Numbered from the stretch's first letter, positions 32,378-40,851 are shown. The stretch is DNA of 64,000 bases from Polaromonas sp. OV174 (GCF_900112285.1 NZ_FOKZ01000019.1:1-64000), one strand, 5' to 3'. Translations and numbers: made by a program. The notes: a model not told the origin generated them from the letters alone.

Positions 32378-33836
32378 TTCTGGGCGCCACTGCCGCATAC
32401 GGGCTTTGCTGCCGCGCCAGCCTGCCCAGGGTTTGCATGGCCGCTTCAAAACGCTCACTCCAGGGATGACCGTAGTTCAGCCGCAGACAATGCCTGAAAT
32501 GGCGGCGCGCCGAAAAAACCGGCCCGGGCGCCACGCTGATGTTGTGCTCCAGCGCCGCCTGGTGCAGGGCCAGGGTGTCAAAGCCTTGGGCAAACTCCAC
32601 CCAGACAAAATAACTCCCCAGTGGGCGCGACACTCGCACGCCAGGCGGAAAGTGGCGCGCAATGGCGGCCAGCAAGCTCGACAGCTGCGACTCCAGCGCA
32701 TGGCGCAGCTTGCGCAAATGCTTGTCGTAGCCGCCATGCTGCAGATAGTCGGCCAGAGCCAGTTGCGCCGGCAGGCTGGCCGACAGCGTGGTCATCAGCT
32801 TGAGGCGTTCGATCTGCGCGCCGAACCGCCCGGGCGCGACCCAGCCGACGCGGTAAGCCGGCGCCAGTGTCTTGCTGAAGGAGCTGCAATGCATCACCAG
32901 GCCCTTGCGGTCAAAGGCCTTGGCCGGCAAGGGGCAGCGGCTGCCAAAGTAGAGCTCGCCATACACATCGTCCTCGATCAGCGGCACCTCGTGACTGGCC
33001 AGCAGGGCCACCAGCGCCTGCTTTTTCTCCAGCGACAGGCTGGCGCCCAGGGGGTTTTGAAACGAGGTCATGAACCAGCAGGCCTTGACCGGGTGGCGCT
33101 TGAGCGCCTGGTCCAGCGCCGCCAGGTCCAGGCCGTCCTGCGGGTGCACGGGAATTTCCAGCGCCTTCATCTTGAGCCGCTCCAGCGCCTGCAGGCTGGC
33201 ATAAAAGCCGGGCGACTCGATGGCGATCAGATCGCCCGGCTGCGCCACCGCCGTGAGGCACAGGTTGAGCGCCTCCAGCGCGCCATTGGTCACCACCAGC
33301 TCCTGGGCCGACTGCGCCATGCCCATGCCCAGGTAGCGCAGCGCAATCTGCTGGCGCAGCGCCAGATGGCCCTGCGGCAGGCTGGCGACGGTGTCCGGCC
33401 CGTGCAGCTGGCGCGCCACCCGGGCCAGCGACTTGCCCAGGCGCTGCAGCGGAAACAGCTCGGGCGCCGGGAAGGCCGAGCCCAGCGGCACAATGCCCGG
33501 GTCTTGCGCCGCGCCCAGCACCGCAAACACCAGCTCGCTGATGTCCAGCCTGGGCGCCACCCGGGCCGGCGCGCTGCTGGCCTTGCCTGGCGCAGCCCCC
33601 AGGGCGGGCGCGGCCAGCTGCTGCATGGCCGAAGCCGTCACGTAATAGCCGGACCGCGGGCGCGCCCGCACCAGGCCTTTTTCTTCCAGCCGGTAATAGG
33701 CCTTGAAGGCGGTGGAGGCGCTCAGCCCATGCTGGGCCGTGATGGTGCGAATCGAGGGCAGGCGGGTGCCGGGGCTGAGGCGGCCGTTGCGAATGTCGGT
33801 GGCCAGCAGTTCCACCAGTTGCTCGTAGCGCTTCAT
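32373..33836 (-). CDS. MocR-type GntR regulator with aminotransferase domain
   Basis: A 487-residue fusion. Residues 1-75 are a GntR winged helix: GTRLPSIRTITAQHGLSASTAFKAYYRLEEKGLV. From about 110 on there is a fold-type I PLP domain with NGALEALNLCL, SPGFYASLQAL, MTSFQNPLGASLS, DDVYGELYF and the PLP-lysine motif SSFSKTLAPAYRVGW. MocR proteins such as GabR, PdxR and TauR sense amino compounds through PLP and bind direct repeats. It is divergent from a cytochrome c operon; three CATCTGAT repeats lie between. An upstream in-frame start at 33890 is less likely. Confidence 0.92.
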   Translation of the reverse strand: MKRYEQLVELLATDIRNGRLSPGTRLPSIRTITAQHGLSASTAFKAYYRLEEKGLVRARPRSGYYVTASAMQQLAAPALGAAPGKASSAPARVAPRLDISELVFAVLGAAQDPGIVPLGSAFPAPELFPLQRLGKSLARVARQLHGPDTVASLPQGHLALRQQIALRYLGMGMAQSAQELVVTNGALEALNLCLTAVAQPGDLIAIESPGFYASLQALERLKMKALEIPVHPQDGLDLAALDQALKRHPVKACWFMTSFQNPLGASLSLEKKQALVALLASHEVPLIEDDVYGELYFGSRCPLPAKAFDRKGLVMHCSSFSKTLAPAYRVGWVAPGRFGAQIERLKLMTTLSASLPAQLALADYLQHGGYDKHLRKLRHALESQLSSLLAAIARHFPPGVRVSRPLGSYFVWVEFAQGFDTLALHQAALEHNISVAPGPVFSARRHFRHCLRLNYGHPWSERFEAAMQTLGRLARQQSPYAAVAPRI

Positions 33837-33891
33837 CGTTTGTTCAGTGTCCTGTCCATGGCCGGTCCCGGTCGGGGCGGCGTCAATCACT

Positions 33892-33954
33892 CATCTGATA
33901 TTCTAATTTTCAAATATTTTCCATCTGATATGGTTTTTTACACCCCATCTGATG
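33892..33954. promoter_or_regulatory. Three direct CATCTGAT repeats between mocR and cytochrome genes
   Basis: CATCTGATAT at 33892-33901 and 33922-33931, and CATCTGATG at 33946-33954, all in the same orientation with starts 30 and 24 bases apart. The stretch is AT-rich (AATTTTCAAATATTTT) in a GC-rich window and so probably also holds the promoters. Direct repeats are the known binding pattern of MocR proteins. Confidence 0.7.
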
Positions 33955-33990
33955 CTTACGCTTGCCGCTTGGCTAGGGCATGATTCGCCC

Positions 33991-34758
33991 ATGCTCAAGA
34001 CCTTCTTTTTTTTACGCCGGCTGGCCGCCTGCAGCGCCCTCAGCTGCGCCGCCTGGATGGCCGCCAGCCCGGCGCTCGCCGCCCCTTTTGAAGACAGCAT
34101 CGCCCAGCGCACCATGGCCTGCACCGCCTGCCATGGCCCGCAGGGCCGGGCCGCGCCCGACGGCTACTACCCACGCCTGGCCGGCAAGCCGGCCGGCTAC
34201 CTCTACAACCAGTTGCTCAATTTCCGCGATGGGCGGCGCCACTACGGCCTGATGACGCAGTTGCTGGAGCCGCTGGACGGCCCGGCGGGTGACGCCTACC
34301 TGCTGGAGATCGCACAATATTTTTCCGGGCTGGAAGTACCCTACCCCGCGCCGCAGCCCAGCACGGCATCGGCCGCGGTCTTGCAGCACGGCCAGCGCCT
34401 GGTCGTCGACGGTGACGCGGCGCGCCAGGTACCGGCCTGCGTGCAATGCCATGGCCAGGCCATGACCGGTGTGGCGCCGAATATCCCCGGCCTGCTGGGC
34501 CTGCCGCGCGACTACCTGAATGCGCAGCTGGGCGCCTGGAAGGCCGGCCAGCGCCGCAGCCATGCGCCCGACTGCATGAAGGAAGTGGTGAGCAAGCTCA
34601 GCCTGGAAGACATCCATGCGGTGGCCAGCTGGCTGGCGGCGCAGCCCCTGCCGGCCAGCACCAAGCCGGCCACGGCCCTGCCTGCGCTGGCGCCCGGCGC
34701 CCGCGCCATCAGCTGCGGCAGCGCGCCCGCAGCGGCTCAACTGAAGGCAGAGAAATGA
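33991..34758 (+). CDS. Diheme cytochrome c (c4-like)
   Basis: A 255-residue periplasmic protein with a signal peptide to about residue 31 (SPALAAPFE). It has two haem sites, CTACH (about residue 44) and CVQCH (about 151), each followed by a PRLAGKPAGYLYNQL- or PGLLGLPRDYLNAQL-type region as in cytochrome c4. Axial Met candidates lie in GLMTQLL and DCMKEV. It transfers electrons, probably to a terminal oxidase or to the triheme partner. ATGA overlap (34755-34758) couples it to the next gene. The C-terminus is Ala/Pro-rich with a stray Cys. Confidence 0.88.
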   Translation: MLKTFFFLRRLAACSALSCAAWMAASPALAAPFEDSIAQRTMACTACHGPQGRAAPDGYYPRLAGKPAGYLYNQLLNFRDGRRHYGLMTQLLEPLDGPAGDAYLLEIAQYFSGLEVPYPAPQPSTASAAVLQHGQRLVVDGDAARQVPACVQCHGQAMTGVAPNIPGLLGLPRDYLNAQLGAWKAGQRRSHAPDCMKEVVSKLSLEDIHAVASWLAAQPLPASTKPATALPALAPGARAISCGSAPAAAQLKAEK

Positions 34759-36029
34759 AAAGAACCGTCAAGTTTTCCCTCGCCCTGGGCCTGCTCATCG
34801 CCTGTGCGGCAGCGCTGGTCTGGTTTTTGAATCTGCGCGACGAAGTGGACCTGAGCGCCCCCGTGGCCTACGCCCCCAGCGAGGCCCTGGTGGCGCGCGG
34901 CGCCTACCTGGCGCGCGCCGGCAACTGCATGACCTGCCACACCGCCAAAGGCGGCGAAAGCTATGCCGGCGGCCGCGGCATCGCCACGCCTTTCGGCACC
35001 GTCTACACCTCCAACCTGACGCCCGACAACAAGACCGGCATAGGCAGCTGGTCGTCCGCCCATTTCTGGCGCGCCATGCACAACGGCCGCTCCAAGGATG
35101 GCCGCCTGCTCTATCCGGCCTTCCCCTACACCGACTACACCCAGGTGACACGTGAAGATTCGGACGCCCTCTATGCCTACCTGCACAGCCTGCCGGCCGT
35201 GGCCCAGCCCAACCACGCCCACACGGTGCGCTTCCCCTACAACTCGCAGGCCGCCCTGGCGGTCTGGCGCGCGCTGTATTTCAGCCCCGGTGTCTACCAA
35301 GCCGACAGCAGTCGCGATGCCGAGTGGAATCGCGGCGCCTATCTGGTCAAAGGCCTGGGTCACTGCGCCGCCTGCCACACCGAACGCAACGCACTGGGCG
35401 CCAGCAACGAAAGCCTGAACCTGGCCGGCGGCCTGATTCCCATGCAAAACTGGTACGCCCCTTCGCTGACCTCGCCGCATGAAGCCGGCGTGGCCGACTG
35501 GGACAAGGCACACATCGTCAGCCTGCTGAAAACCGGCGTCTCGCCACGCGCCTCGGTCACCGGCCCCATGGCCGACGTGGTGCTGAACAGCACCCAGTAC
35601 CTGAACGAGCAAGACCTGGGCGCGATGGCGCAGTTTCTCAAAACGCTGCCAGCCGCAGCGCCGGACTCCGACAAGCCCGGCACCCCGGCCATGTCCTCGG
35701 TCAAGGGCGCCAAGCTCTACGAACAGCATTGCGCCCAGTGCCACGGCAAGGCCGGCGAAGGGGTGGCGAATGCCTATCCGGCGCTGGCGGGCAACCGTGC
35801 AGTGACCATGAAATCCACCGCCAACCTGGTGCAGATCGTGCTCAACGGCGGCTACGCGCCGTCCACAGCAGGCAATCCGCGCCCCTATGGCATGCCGCCC
35901 TTTGTGCTGGTGATGAACGACGCCGACATGGCGGCGGTGCTGACCCATGTCCGCGGCTCCTGGGGCAACCAGGCGAGCGAAATCACGCCCTTTGACGTGA
36001 GCCGCCTGCGCGCCAACCGCGCACCTTAA
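34755..36029 (+). CDS. Triheme cytochrome c, alcohol/gluconate dehydrogenase subunit-like
   Basis: A 424-residue protein. An N-terminal membrane anchor or uncleaved signal (FSLALGLLIACAAALVWFLNL) is followed by three cytochrome c domains: CMTCH (near residue 58), CAACH (near 205) and CAQCH (near 332). The order and the segments GGRGIATPFGTVYTSNLTPD and LYAYLHSLPAV match the cytochrome subunit of membrane-bound alcohol or gluconate dehydrogenases, which pass electrons to ubiquinone. No dehydrogenase catalytic subunit is in the window, so the donor is unknown. Confidence 0.9.
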   Translation: MKRTVKFSLALGLLIACAAALVWFLNLRDEVDLSAPVAYAPSEALVARGAYLARAGNCMTCHTAKGGESYAGGRGIATPFGTVYTSNLTPDNKTGIGSWSSAHFWRAMHNGRSKDGRLLYPAFPYTDYTQVTREDSDALYAYLHSLPAVAQPNHAHTVRFPYNSQAALAVWRALYFSPGVYQADSSRDAEWNRGAYLVKGLGHCAACHTERNALGASNESLNLAGGLIPMQNWYAPSLTSPHEAGVADWDKAHIVSLLKTGVSPRASVTGPMADVVLNSTQYLNEQDLGAMAQFLKTLPAAAPDSDKPGTPAMSSVKGAKLYEQHCAQCHGKAGEGVANAYPALAGNRAVTMKSTANLVQIVLNGGYAPSTAGNPRPYGMPPFVLVMNDADMAAVLTHVRGSWGNQASEITPFDVSRLRANRAP

Positions 36030-36032
36030 TCG

Positions 36033-36096
36033 CTCACAATTCAATAGCTGCTTGTGCCCATTTCAAAAGGGCTGCAGCTATATTTCATTCATAAAC
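36033..36096 (+). repeat. AATAGC-family dispersed repeat
   Basis: CACAATTCAATAGCTGCTTG, TGCCCATTTCAAAAGGGCTG, CAGCTATATTTCATTC, directly after the triheme cytochrome stop. GCCCATTTCAAAAGGGC-like self-complementarity suggests a hairpin and perhaps a terminator function. Confidence 0.8.
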
Positions 36097-36218
36097 ATCG
36101 CGACAAGGCAAGGCCTGATGGCGGCCACAGCGGCGACGGGAACAAGGCCTATGGCCTGGAGGCGGAGCACAACGGCAGTTACCATGCTTGCTAGACCGCT
36201 TGACCAGGAATAAAGCTT

Positions 36219-37529
36219 ATGCAACGTATCGTCATCGTCGGAGGAGGCGCTGGAGGACTGGCGCTGGCCACCCAACTCGGCAAACGTCTGGGGAAAAAAG
36301 GGCTGGCCGAGATCACTCTGGTCGATGCCGCCCGCACCCATGTCTGGAAACCCTTGCTGCATCAGTTGGCGGCCGGCAGCTTTGACACCCATGCCGAGGA
36401 AATCGAATATCTGGCGCAAGCGCGCTGGAACCATTTCAAGTTCCGCCTCGGCAGCCTGGTTGGCGTGGACCGCCACAACAAGACGGTGCAGCTGGCGGCC
36501 AGCCACGACGAAGCCGGCCGCGAGATCACGCCGGCGCAGCAGCTGGGCTACGACACCCTGGTGATTGCCGTGGGCAGCCAGACCAACGACTTTGGCACGC
36601 TGGGTGCGGCCGAGCACACCATCAAGCTGGACAGCCCGCAGGCCGCCAAGCGCTTTAACAACCGCCTGATCAATGCCTGCATACGCGCGCAAACCGTGCC
36701 GCGCAGCGCCGGCAGTGGCCGTCTCACGGTCGCCATCGTGGGCGGCGGCGCCACCGGCGTAGAGCTGGCGGCCGAGCTGCACGCGGCGGCGCGCGTGCTG
36801 GCCAGCTATGGCCTGGACAATATCCATCCCGAAAAGGATTTGCAGATTGTGCTGATCGAAGCCGCACCGCGCTTGCTGGCGCAACTGCCCGAGCGGCTGA
36901 GCGAATCGGCGCTGCGCGAGTTGCGCAAGCTGGCGATCGAGGTGCACACCAATGAAAAGGTGGTGGAAGTCACCGAAGACAGCCTGAAAATGGCCAGCGG
37001 CAAGGTGGTCTCTTCCAGCATCACGGTATGGGCGGCCGGCGTCAAGGCCGGCGACTTCCTGACAGCCCTGGGCGGTGACGCGCCGCTGGAGTGCAACCGG
37101 CTCAACCAGTTGCTGGTCAACGGCAATCTGCAAAGCACGCGCGACCCGAATATCTATGCCTTTGGCGATTGCGCCGCCTGCCAGCAACCGGACGGCACCT
37201 GGGTGCCGCCGCGCGCCCAGGCCGCCTACCAGCAAGCCATGTACCTGGCGCGGGCGCTGCCGCGTCTGAGTGCCGGCGAAACCGCCCCGCCCTTTGTCTT
37301 CAAGGACCAGGGCTCGCTGGTATCGCTGTCCGAGTATTCCTCGGTCGGCAGCCTGATGGGCAGCCTGACCAAGGGCAGCTTTTTTGTCGAAGGCCAGCTG
37401 GCCAAGCTGATGTATTGGGCGCTGCACAAACAGCACCAGCTGGCGCTGGGCGGCATCAAGAAAACCGCCTTGATTACGCTGTCGGAAATGATTGACCGCA
37501 CCCACCGCCCACGTATCAAGTTGCATTGA
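36219..37529 (+). CDS. ndh: Type II NADH:quinone dehydrogenase
   Basis: A 436-residue two-dinucleotide-binding flavoprotein. The FAD loop is IVIVGGGAGGLALATQL (residues 4-20). The middle motif TLVIAVGSQTNDFG and the NADH loop VAIVGGGATGVELAAEL follow, then IYAFGDCAA near residue 310. A C-terminal hydrophobic/amphipathic segment (KLMYWALHKQHQLALGG) anchors it to the inner membrane. It oxidises NADH and reduces quinone without pumping protons. It lies downstream of the cytochrome genes but 190 bases away, with a repeat between, so it is likely a separate transcript. Confidence 0.93.
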   Translation: MQRIVIVGGGAGGLALATQLGKRLGKKGLAEITLVDAARTHVWKPLLHQLAAGSFDTHAEEIEYLAQARWNHFKFRLGSLVGVDRHNKTVQLAASHDEAGREITPAQQLGYDTLVIAVGSQTNDFGTLGAAEHTIKLDSPQAAKRFNNRLINACIRAQTVPRSAGSGRLTVAIVGGGATGVELAAELHAAARVLASYGLDNIHPEKDLQIVLIEAAPRLLAQLPERLSESALRELRKLAIEVHTNEKVVEVTEDSLKMASGKVVSSSITVWAAGVKAGDFLTALGGDAPLECNRLNQLLVNGNLQSTRDPNIYAFGDCAACQQPDGTWVPPRAQAAYQQAMYLARALPRLSAGETAPPFVFKDQGSLVSLSEYSSVGSLMGSLTKGSFFVEGQLAKLMYWALHKQHQLALGGIKKTALITLSEMIDRTHRPRIKLH

Positions 37530-37563
37530 TAATCTCTGGTATCAACCCTTACTGGAGAACGTC

Positions 37564-37707
37564 ATGGCAAAAGGTCAACAACACAACGACAAGATGGTCA
37601 AAAAGCCGAAGAAGGACACATCGCCACCGAAAACGGTGTCGCCCGATGCGGTGCGCCCGACCATCGTCACCCAGATCCCGTTGCGGGGCAAGCTGAAGAA
37701 CAAATAA
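37564..37707 (+). CDS. Small basic conserved protein
   Basis: A 47-residue protein with GGAG seven bases before the ATG. It is Lys-rich (DKMVKKPKKDTSPPK) and ends VTQIPLRGKLKNK. It lies between ndh and a VF530-family gene, seven bases before the latter, so the two are probably co-transcribed. Short Lys/Pro-rich homologues next to ndh or VF530 genes are plausible in this order, but the function is unknown; nucleic-acid binding would suit the charge. Confidence 0.6.
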   Translation: MAKGQQHNDKMVKKPKKDTSPPKTVSPDAVRPTIVTQIPLRGKLKNK

Positions 37708-37714
37708 GCCGGCC

Positions 37715-38035
37715 ATGGCTACGCCTTCCGCTCCCAGCGCCGCCCCTGCGCCAGAGGCTGCCAGCACCTCGGTGCAGCAGCCTGGCAACCCGCTGCACGG
37801 CATCAAGCTGGAAGCCATCGTGAGCGCGCTGGCCACTCACTATGGCTGGGAAGAACTGGGGCAGCGCATCAACATCCGCTGCTTTACCAGCGAGCCCAGC
37901 GTGGCCTCCAGCCTGAAGTTTTTGCGCAAAACCCCCTGGGCGCGCGAGAAGGTGGAAAGCCTCTACCTCTTCATGCTGCGTGAGATCAAACGCAACAGCC
38001 CGACCCAGCACAACTTTCCGCCGCCGCGCACTTGA
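37715..38035 (+). CDS. VF530 family DNA-binding protein
   Basis: A 106-residue protein. Residues 25-85 match the VF530 (DUF2132) domain nearly end to end: NPLHGIKLEAIVSALATHYGWEELGQRINIRCFTSEPSVASSLKFLRKTPWAREKVESLY. The Vibrio VF530 structure showed a helical DNA-binding fold. Here an Ala/Pro-rich N-terminal extension of about 24 residues is added. Its stop overlaps a possible TTG start of the downstream pseudouridine synthase, so the two are likely coupled. Confidence 0.92.
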   Translation: MATPSAPSAAPAPEAASTSVQQPGNPLHGIKLEAIVSALATHYGWEELGQRINIRCFTSEPSVASSLKFLRKTPWAREKVESLYLFMLREIKRNSPTQHNFPPPRT

Positions 38036-38067
38036 ACCCGCCAAGCCGGCCGGCCAGCGTCAACAGC

Positions 38068-38736
38068 ATGGCTGCGCCCCCCCAAGACATTGAACTGCTT
38101 TATGCCGACGACAGCCTGCTGGTGCTGAACAAGCCCGCAGGCCTGCTCTCGGTGCCCGGGCGCGGCGAAGACAAGCAGGACTGCCTGAGTCGCCGGGTGC
38201 AGCAGCACTACCCCGACGCGCTGATCGTGCACCGGCTGGACATGGCCACCTCCGGCCTGCTGCTGATGGCACGCGGCAGCGCCTCGCAACGTGCGCTCAG
38301 CGCCCTGTTTGAAAACCGCGCGGTGCATAAACGCTATATCGCCGTGGTCGATGGCCACGTGAACGAACCGTGCCAACCGCCAGACGCTGACGGCTGGCAG
38401 CTGATAGACCTGCCCATCGTGGTGGACTGGCCGCGCCGGCCGCTGCGCATCATCGACGCGCAACGCGGCAAACCCAGCCAGACACGCTGGCGCGTGCTGG
38501 CCTTTGACGACGCCAGCCACAGCACCCGCGTGGAGCTGGAACCCGTCACCGGCCGCTCCCACCAGCTGCGCGTGCACTGGCAGGCACTGGGCCATCCGAT
38601 ACTGGGTGACAGCCTGTACGCGCCCGAGGCGGTGCAGGCCAAGGCGCCGCGCCTGTTGCTCCATGCCTGCGCCCTGCACTTCGAACACCCCGTCAGCGGC
38701 GCCCGGCTGGCGTTTGAAAGCGCGCCAGCCTTTTAG
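38068..38736 (+). CDS. RluA-family RNA pseudouridine synthase
   Basis: A 222-residue protein (ATG at 38068; a TTG at 38032 overlapping the upstream stop would add 12 residues). It has the RluA pattern: VLNKPAGLLSVPGR at the start, catalytic Asp in HRLDMATSGLLLMA, then RYIAVVDG, VTGRSHQLRVHWQALGHPILGD and LLLHACALHFEHP. RluA-type enzymes isomerise U746 in 23S rRNA and U32 in some tRNAs; the compact form without an S4 domain fits RluA. The target is inferred. Confidence 0.9.
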   Translation: MAAPPQDIELLYADDSLLVLNKPAGLLSVPGRGEDKQDCLSRRVQQHYPDALIVHRLDMATSGLLLMARGSASQRALSALFENRAVHKRYIAVVDGHVNEPCQPPDADGWQLIDLPIVVDWPRRPLRIIDAQRGKPSQTRWRVLAFDDASHSTRVELEPVTGRSHQLRVHWQALGHPILGDSLYAPEAVQAKAPRLLLHACALHFEHPVSGARLAFESAPAF

Positions 38737-38753
38737 CTTCTGGCATTGCGGAC

Positions 38754-39545
38754 ATGACTGGCATTACCATGCAGCTCATGACTCAAGCAAGCCAACATCT
38801 CACCCTGCTCACAGGCGCCTCACGCGGCATGGGCCTGGCCATGGCGCATCAGTTGCTCAGCCAGGGCCATACCCTGCTCTGCATCTCACGCAGCCAGCAA
38901 GACGCCCTGACACAGCACGCCGAACAGAGCAGCGCCACGCTGCTGCAATGGACGCACGATCTGGCCGACAGCGCCACGCTCAGCGCGCGCCTGCAAACCT
39001 GGCTGGACCAACAAGACAGCAAGGCCTGGGCCAGCGTCACCCTGATCAACAACGCCGGCGTGATTCCGCACATCAACCCGCTCAGTGAGGCCGAGGCCAA
39101 CGATCTGGCCAGGGCCTTGCGCGTCGGGCTGGAAGCGCCCATGCAGCTGTCGGCGGTTTTTCTGCGCGCCACCGCCGCCTGGCCGGCCGAGCGCAAGCTG
39201 CTTAATATTTCGTCGGGGCTGGGGCGCAAGGCCATGGCCGCGCAAGCGGCCTATTGCGCGGTCAAGGCCGGCATGGATCATTTCACCCGCTGCGTGGCGC
39301 TGGAAGAAGCGCTGAAAGCTCAGGGCGCCAAGGTCTGCTCACTGGCCCCCGGCGTGATAGATACCGACATGCAGCAGCAACTGCGCAACGCCGCTCCCAG
39401 CGCTTTTCCGGACTGGGAAAATTTTGCCCGCCTCAAGACCGGCGGACAGCTGAGCTCGCCCGAAGATGCGGCGCGCCGCGTACTGGCCTATCTGGCGCGG
39501 CCCGACTTCGGCACCCGGCCGGTGGCCGACGTCAGAGACCAGTAA
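38754..39545 (+). CDS. Short-chain dehydrogenase/reductase (sepiapterin reductase-like)
   Basis: A 263-residue SDR. The NADP-binding loop TGASRGMGLAMA (about 20-31), the NNAG motif, catalytic Ser in NISSGLGRKA and YxxxK as YCAVK are present, followed by the SLAPGVIDTDM loop. RSQQDALTQ after beta-2 with an early Arg favours NADPH. The general look (LTGASRGMG, ISSGLG) resembles YueD/sepiapterin-reductase relatives. In-frame ATGs at 38769 and 38778 are alternative starts. The substrate is unknown. Confidence 0.88.
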   Translation: MTGITMQLMTQASQHLTLLTGASRGMGLAMAHQLLSQGHTLLCISRSQQDALTQHAEQSSATLLQWTHDLADSATLSARLQTWLDQQDSKAWASVTLINNAGVIPHINPLSEAEANDLARALRVGLEAPMQLSAVFLRATAAWPAERKLLNISSGLGRKAMAAQAAYCAVKAGMDHFTRCVALEEALKAQGAKVCSLAPGVIDTDMQQQLRNAAPSAFPDWENFARLKTGGQLSSPEDAARRVLAYLARPDFGTRPVADVRDQ

Positions 39546-39561
39546 CTCTTCTTTTCATAGC

Positions 39562-39600
39562 GGCCTGCGCCCATGCAGCATGGGCTACAGGCCTTTTTTT
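39562..39600 (+). terminator. Strong terminator derived from an AATAGC-type repeat
   Basis: GGCCTG (39562-39567) pairs with CAGGCC (39588-39593). Inside, CCCATG (39570-39575) pairs with CATGGG (39579-39584). Seven T residues follow. The left arm lies in CATAGCGGCCTGCGCCCATG, a variant of the AATAGCTGCTTGCGC core, so this copy of the repeat family seems to act as the SDR gene's terminator. Confidence 0.85.
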
Positions 39601-39653
39601 CTTGAATTCGTGGCTACTTGATGGACCCGCCGCATGACGGCGAGCGGCCCATC

Positions 39654-39893
39654 TCAGGACGCCTTCAGCATCTGATAAATCTCATCCTTGGTTTTCAGAC
39701 GCTTTTTCTTCATCTCCTCAAGCGCTTCGTCGGAGATCGTGCCCACGCCCTGCTCGTAAGTGGCTATGGTCTGGTTATCGACGTCATAGCGGGCAAACAA
39801 GCTGGCAAACCGCGCATCGGAGGCCGTCAGGTCGCGCATTTTCTGCAGGTACTGTGGAAATTCATGCGCCAGATCGTGATTCAAAAGACCCAT
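39654..39893 (-). CDS. YdcH (DUF465) family small protein
   Basis: A 79-residue protein with AAGGAG six bases before the ATG at 39893. The DUF465 pattern is complete: HEFPQYLQKMRDLTASDARFASLFARYDVDNQTI, then ALEEMKKKRLKTKDEIYQML. It forms a short helical hairpin or coiled coil. The function is unknown. The gene follows a universal stress protein gene 43 bases away on the same strand, so it may be in the same transcript. Confidence 0.92.
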   Translation of the reverse strand: MGLLNHDLAHEFPQYLQKMRDLTASDARFASLFARYDVDNQTIATYEQGVGTISDEALEEMKKKRLKTKDEIYQMLKAS

Positions 39894-39936
39894 GGGAACT
39901 CCTTGTGAAAAACTGACAACACCCGCCCGCAAAGAT

Positions 39937-40374
39937 TCATTCGCGAACGACCAATACCGGCAAATGGGCATGTGACAAGACCTGCGCCGTCACGCTGCCC
40001 AGCACCAGCCTTTCCAGTCCATGGCGGCCATGGGAACCCATGACAATCAAATCCACATTCAGCGACACCGCCGTTTCAAGAATGCCGCGATAAATCGCAT
40101 GCCCCTCAACCACGGAGCCGGTGGCGGCAATGCCGCGCGCCTCAAAGGCCTGCTTGGCGGTCTTGATGGCCTCGTTGGCTTCGGCGTTGGCCGCGCTGAG
40201 GTATTCGGCCTGGCCATAGGAAAAATCCGTGCCTACACCGGTGAAGGCGTAAGGATCTATGACGTAAATGATGGTGACCGCGCTTTTGAAGGCCTCGGCC
40301 AGAGCCAGCGCCTTGTCGATGGCCTGGCCTGCGGTGGATGAGCCGTCGACAGGAACCAGTATGTGGTTGAACAT
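39937..40374 (-). CDS. Universal stress protein (UspA family)
   Basis: A 145-residue single-domain USP. It begins MFNHILVPVDGSSTAGQAIDKALALA and carries the ATP-binding loop GSHGRHGLERLVLGSVTAQVL, the G-2x-G-9x-G(S/T) signature of ATP-binding members. It helps cells survive stress and growth arrest, acting in the cytoplasm. Its downstream partner on the transcript is the YdcH-like gene. Confidence 0.95.
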   Translation of the reverse strand: MFNHILVPVDGSSTAGQAIDKALALAEAFKSAVTIIYVIDPYAFTGVGTDFSYGQAEYLSAANAEANEAIKTAKQAFEARGIAATGSVVEGHAIYRGILETAVSLNVDLIVMGSHGRHGLERLVLGSVTAQVLSHAHLPVLVVRE

Positions 40375-40499
40375 GCGCGAATCTCCTTGATCACCATGAA
40401 AAGCTTCTCAAGCGCAGCCCGCTGCCGCGTCAATGTCTGGCCCTGCAGACTTTATAAATCAGCGGGCGGAAAAGCGCCACCATGCCCGTGCGCCCCCGC

Positions 40500-40781
40500 T
40501 CAGGCTTCGATTTTCACGCCCTTCCAGAAGGCCACATGGCCTTTGATGTTCTCGGCCTCGGGCTTGGGGTCAGGGTAATACCAGGCCGCGTCGGTGTTCA
40601 TTTCGCCGTTGACCAGCAAGGAGTAGTAGCTGGCCTGGCCTTTCCAGGCACACATGGTGTGGTGGTTGCTAAAGGTCACGTGTTCGCGATTGAGCGAACT
40701 CTCGGGGAAATAATGGTTTCCCTCGAGGATGACGGTGTCATCGCTTTGCGCTATCAGCGCGCCGTTCCAGATGGCTTTCAT
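40500..40781 (-). CDS. DUF427 protein
   Basis: A 93-residue protein matching DUF427: MKAIWNGALIAQSDDTVILEGNHYFP, SNHHTMCAWKGQASYYSL and DAAWYYPDPKPEAENIKGHVAFWKG. The conserved His, Cys and Trp residues of the family are all present. The fold is a small beta-barrel; the function is not established. It has a separate short transcript between stress genes and a secreted His-rich gene. Confidence 0.93.
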   Translation of the reverse strand: MKAIWNGALIAQSDDTVILEGNHYFPESSLNREHVTFSNHHTMCAWKGQASYYSLLVNGEMNTDAAWYYPDPKPEAENIKGHVAFWKGVKIEA

Positions 40782-40851
40782 GTTTTCTCAAATGTGCAGT
40801 TGAACTTCATGCAATGCTAATCCCTTATGCCGGCGCTGGCGCAAGTAGCCC

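Noticed and set aside
32406-33983. 525-codon frame opposite the MocR gene
   Set aside because: Rich in Gln/Arg/Ala as expected of an antisense frame; it would run through the regulator and the repeat region.
34737-36044. 435-codon frame opposite the triheme cytochrome
   Set aside because: Antisense shadow; the three CxxCH motifs fix the coding strand.
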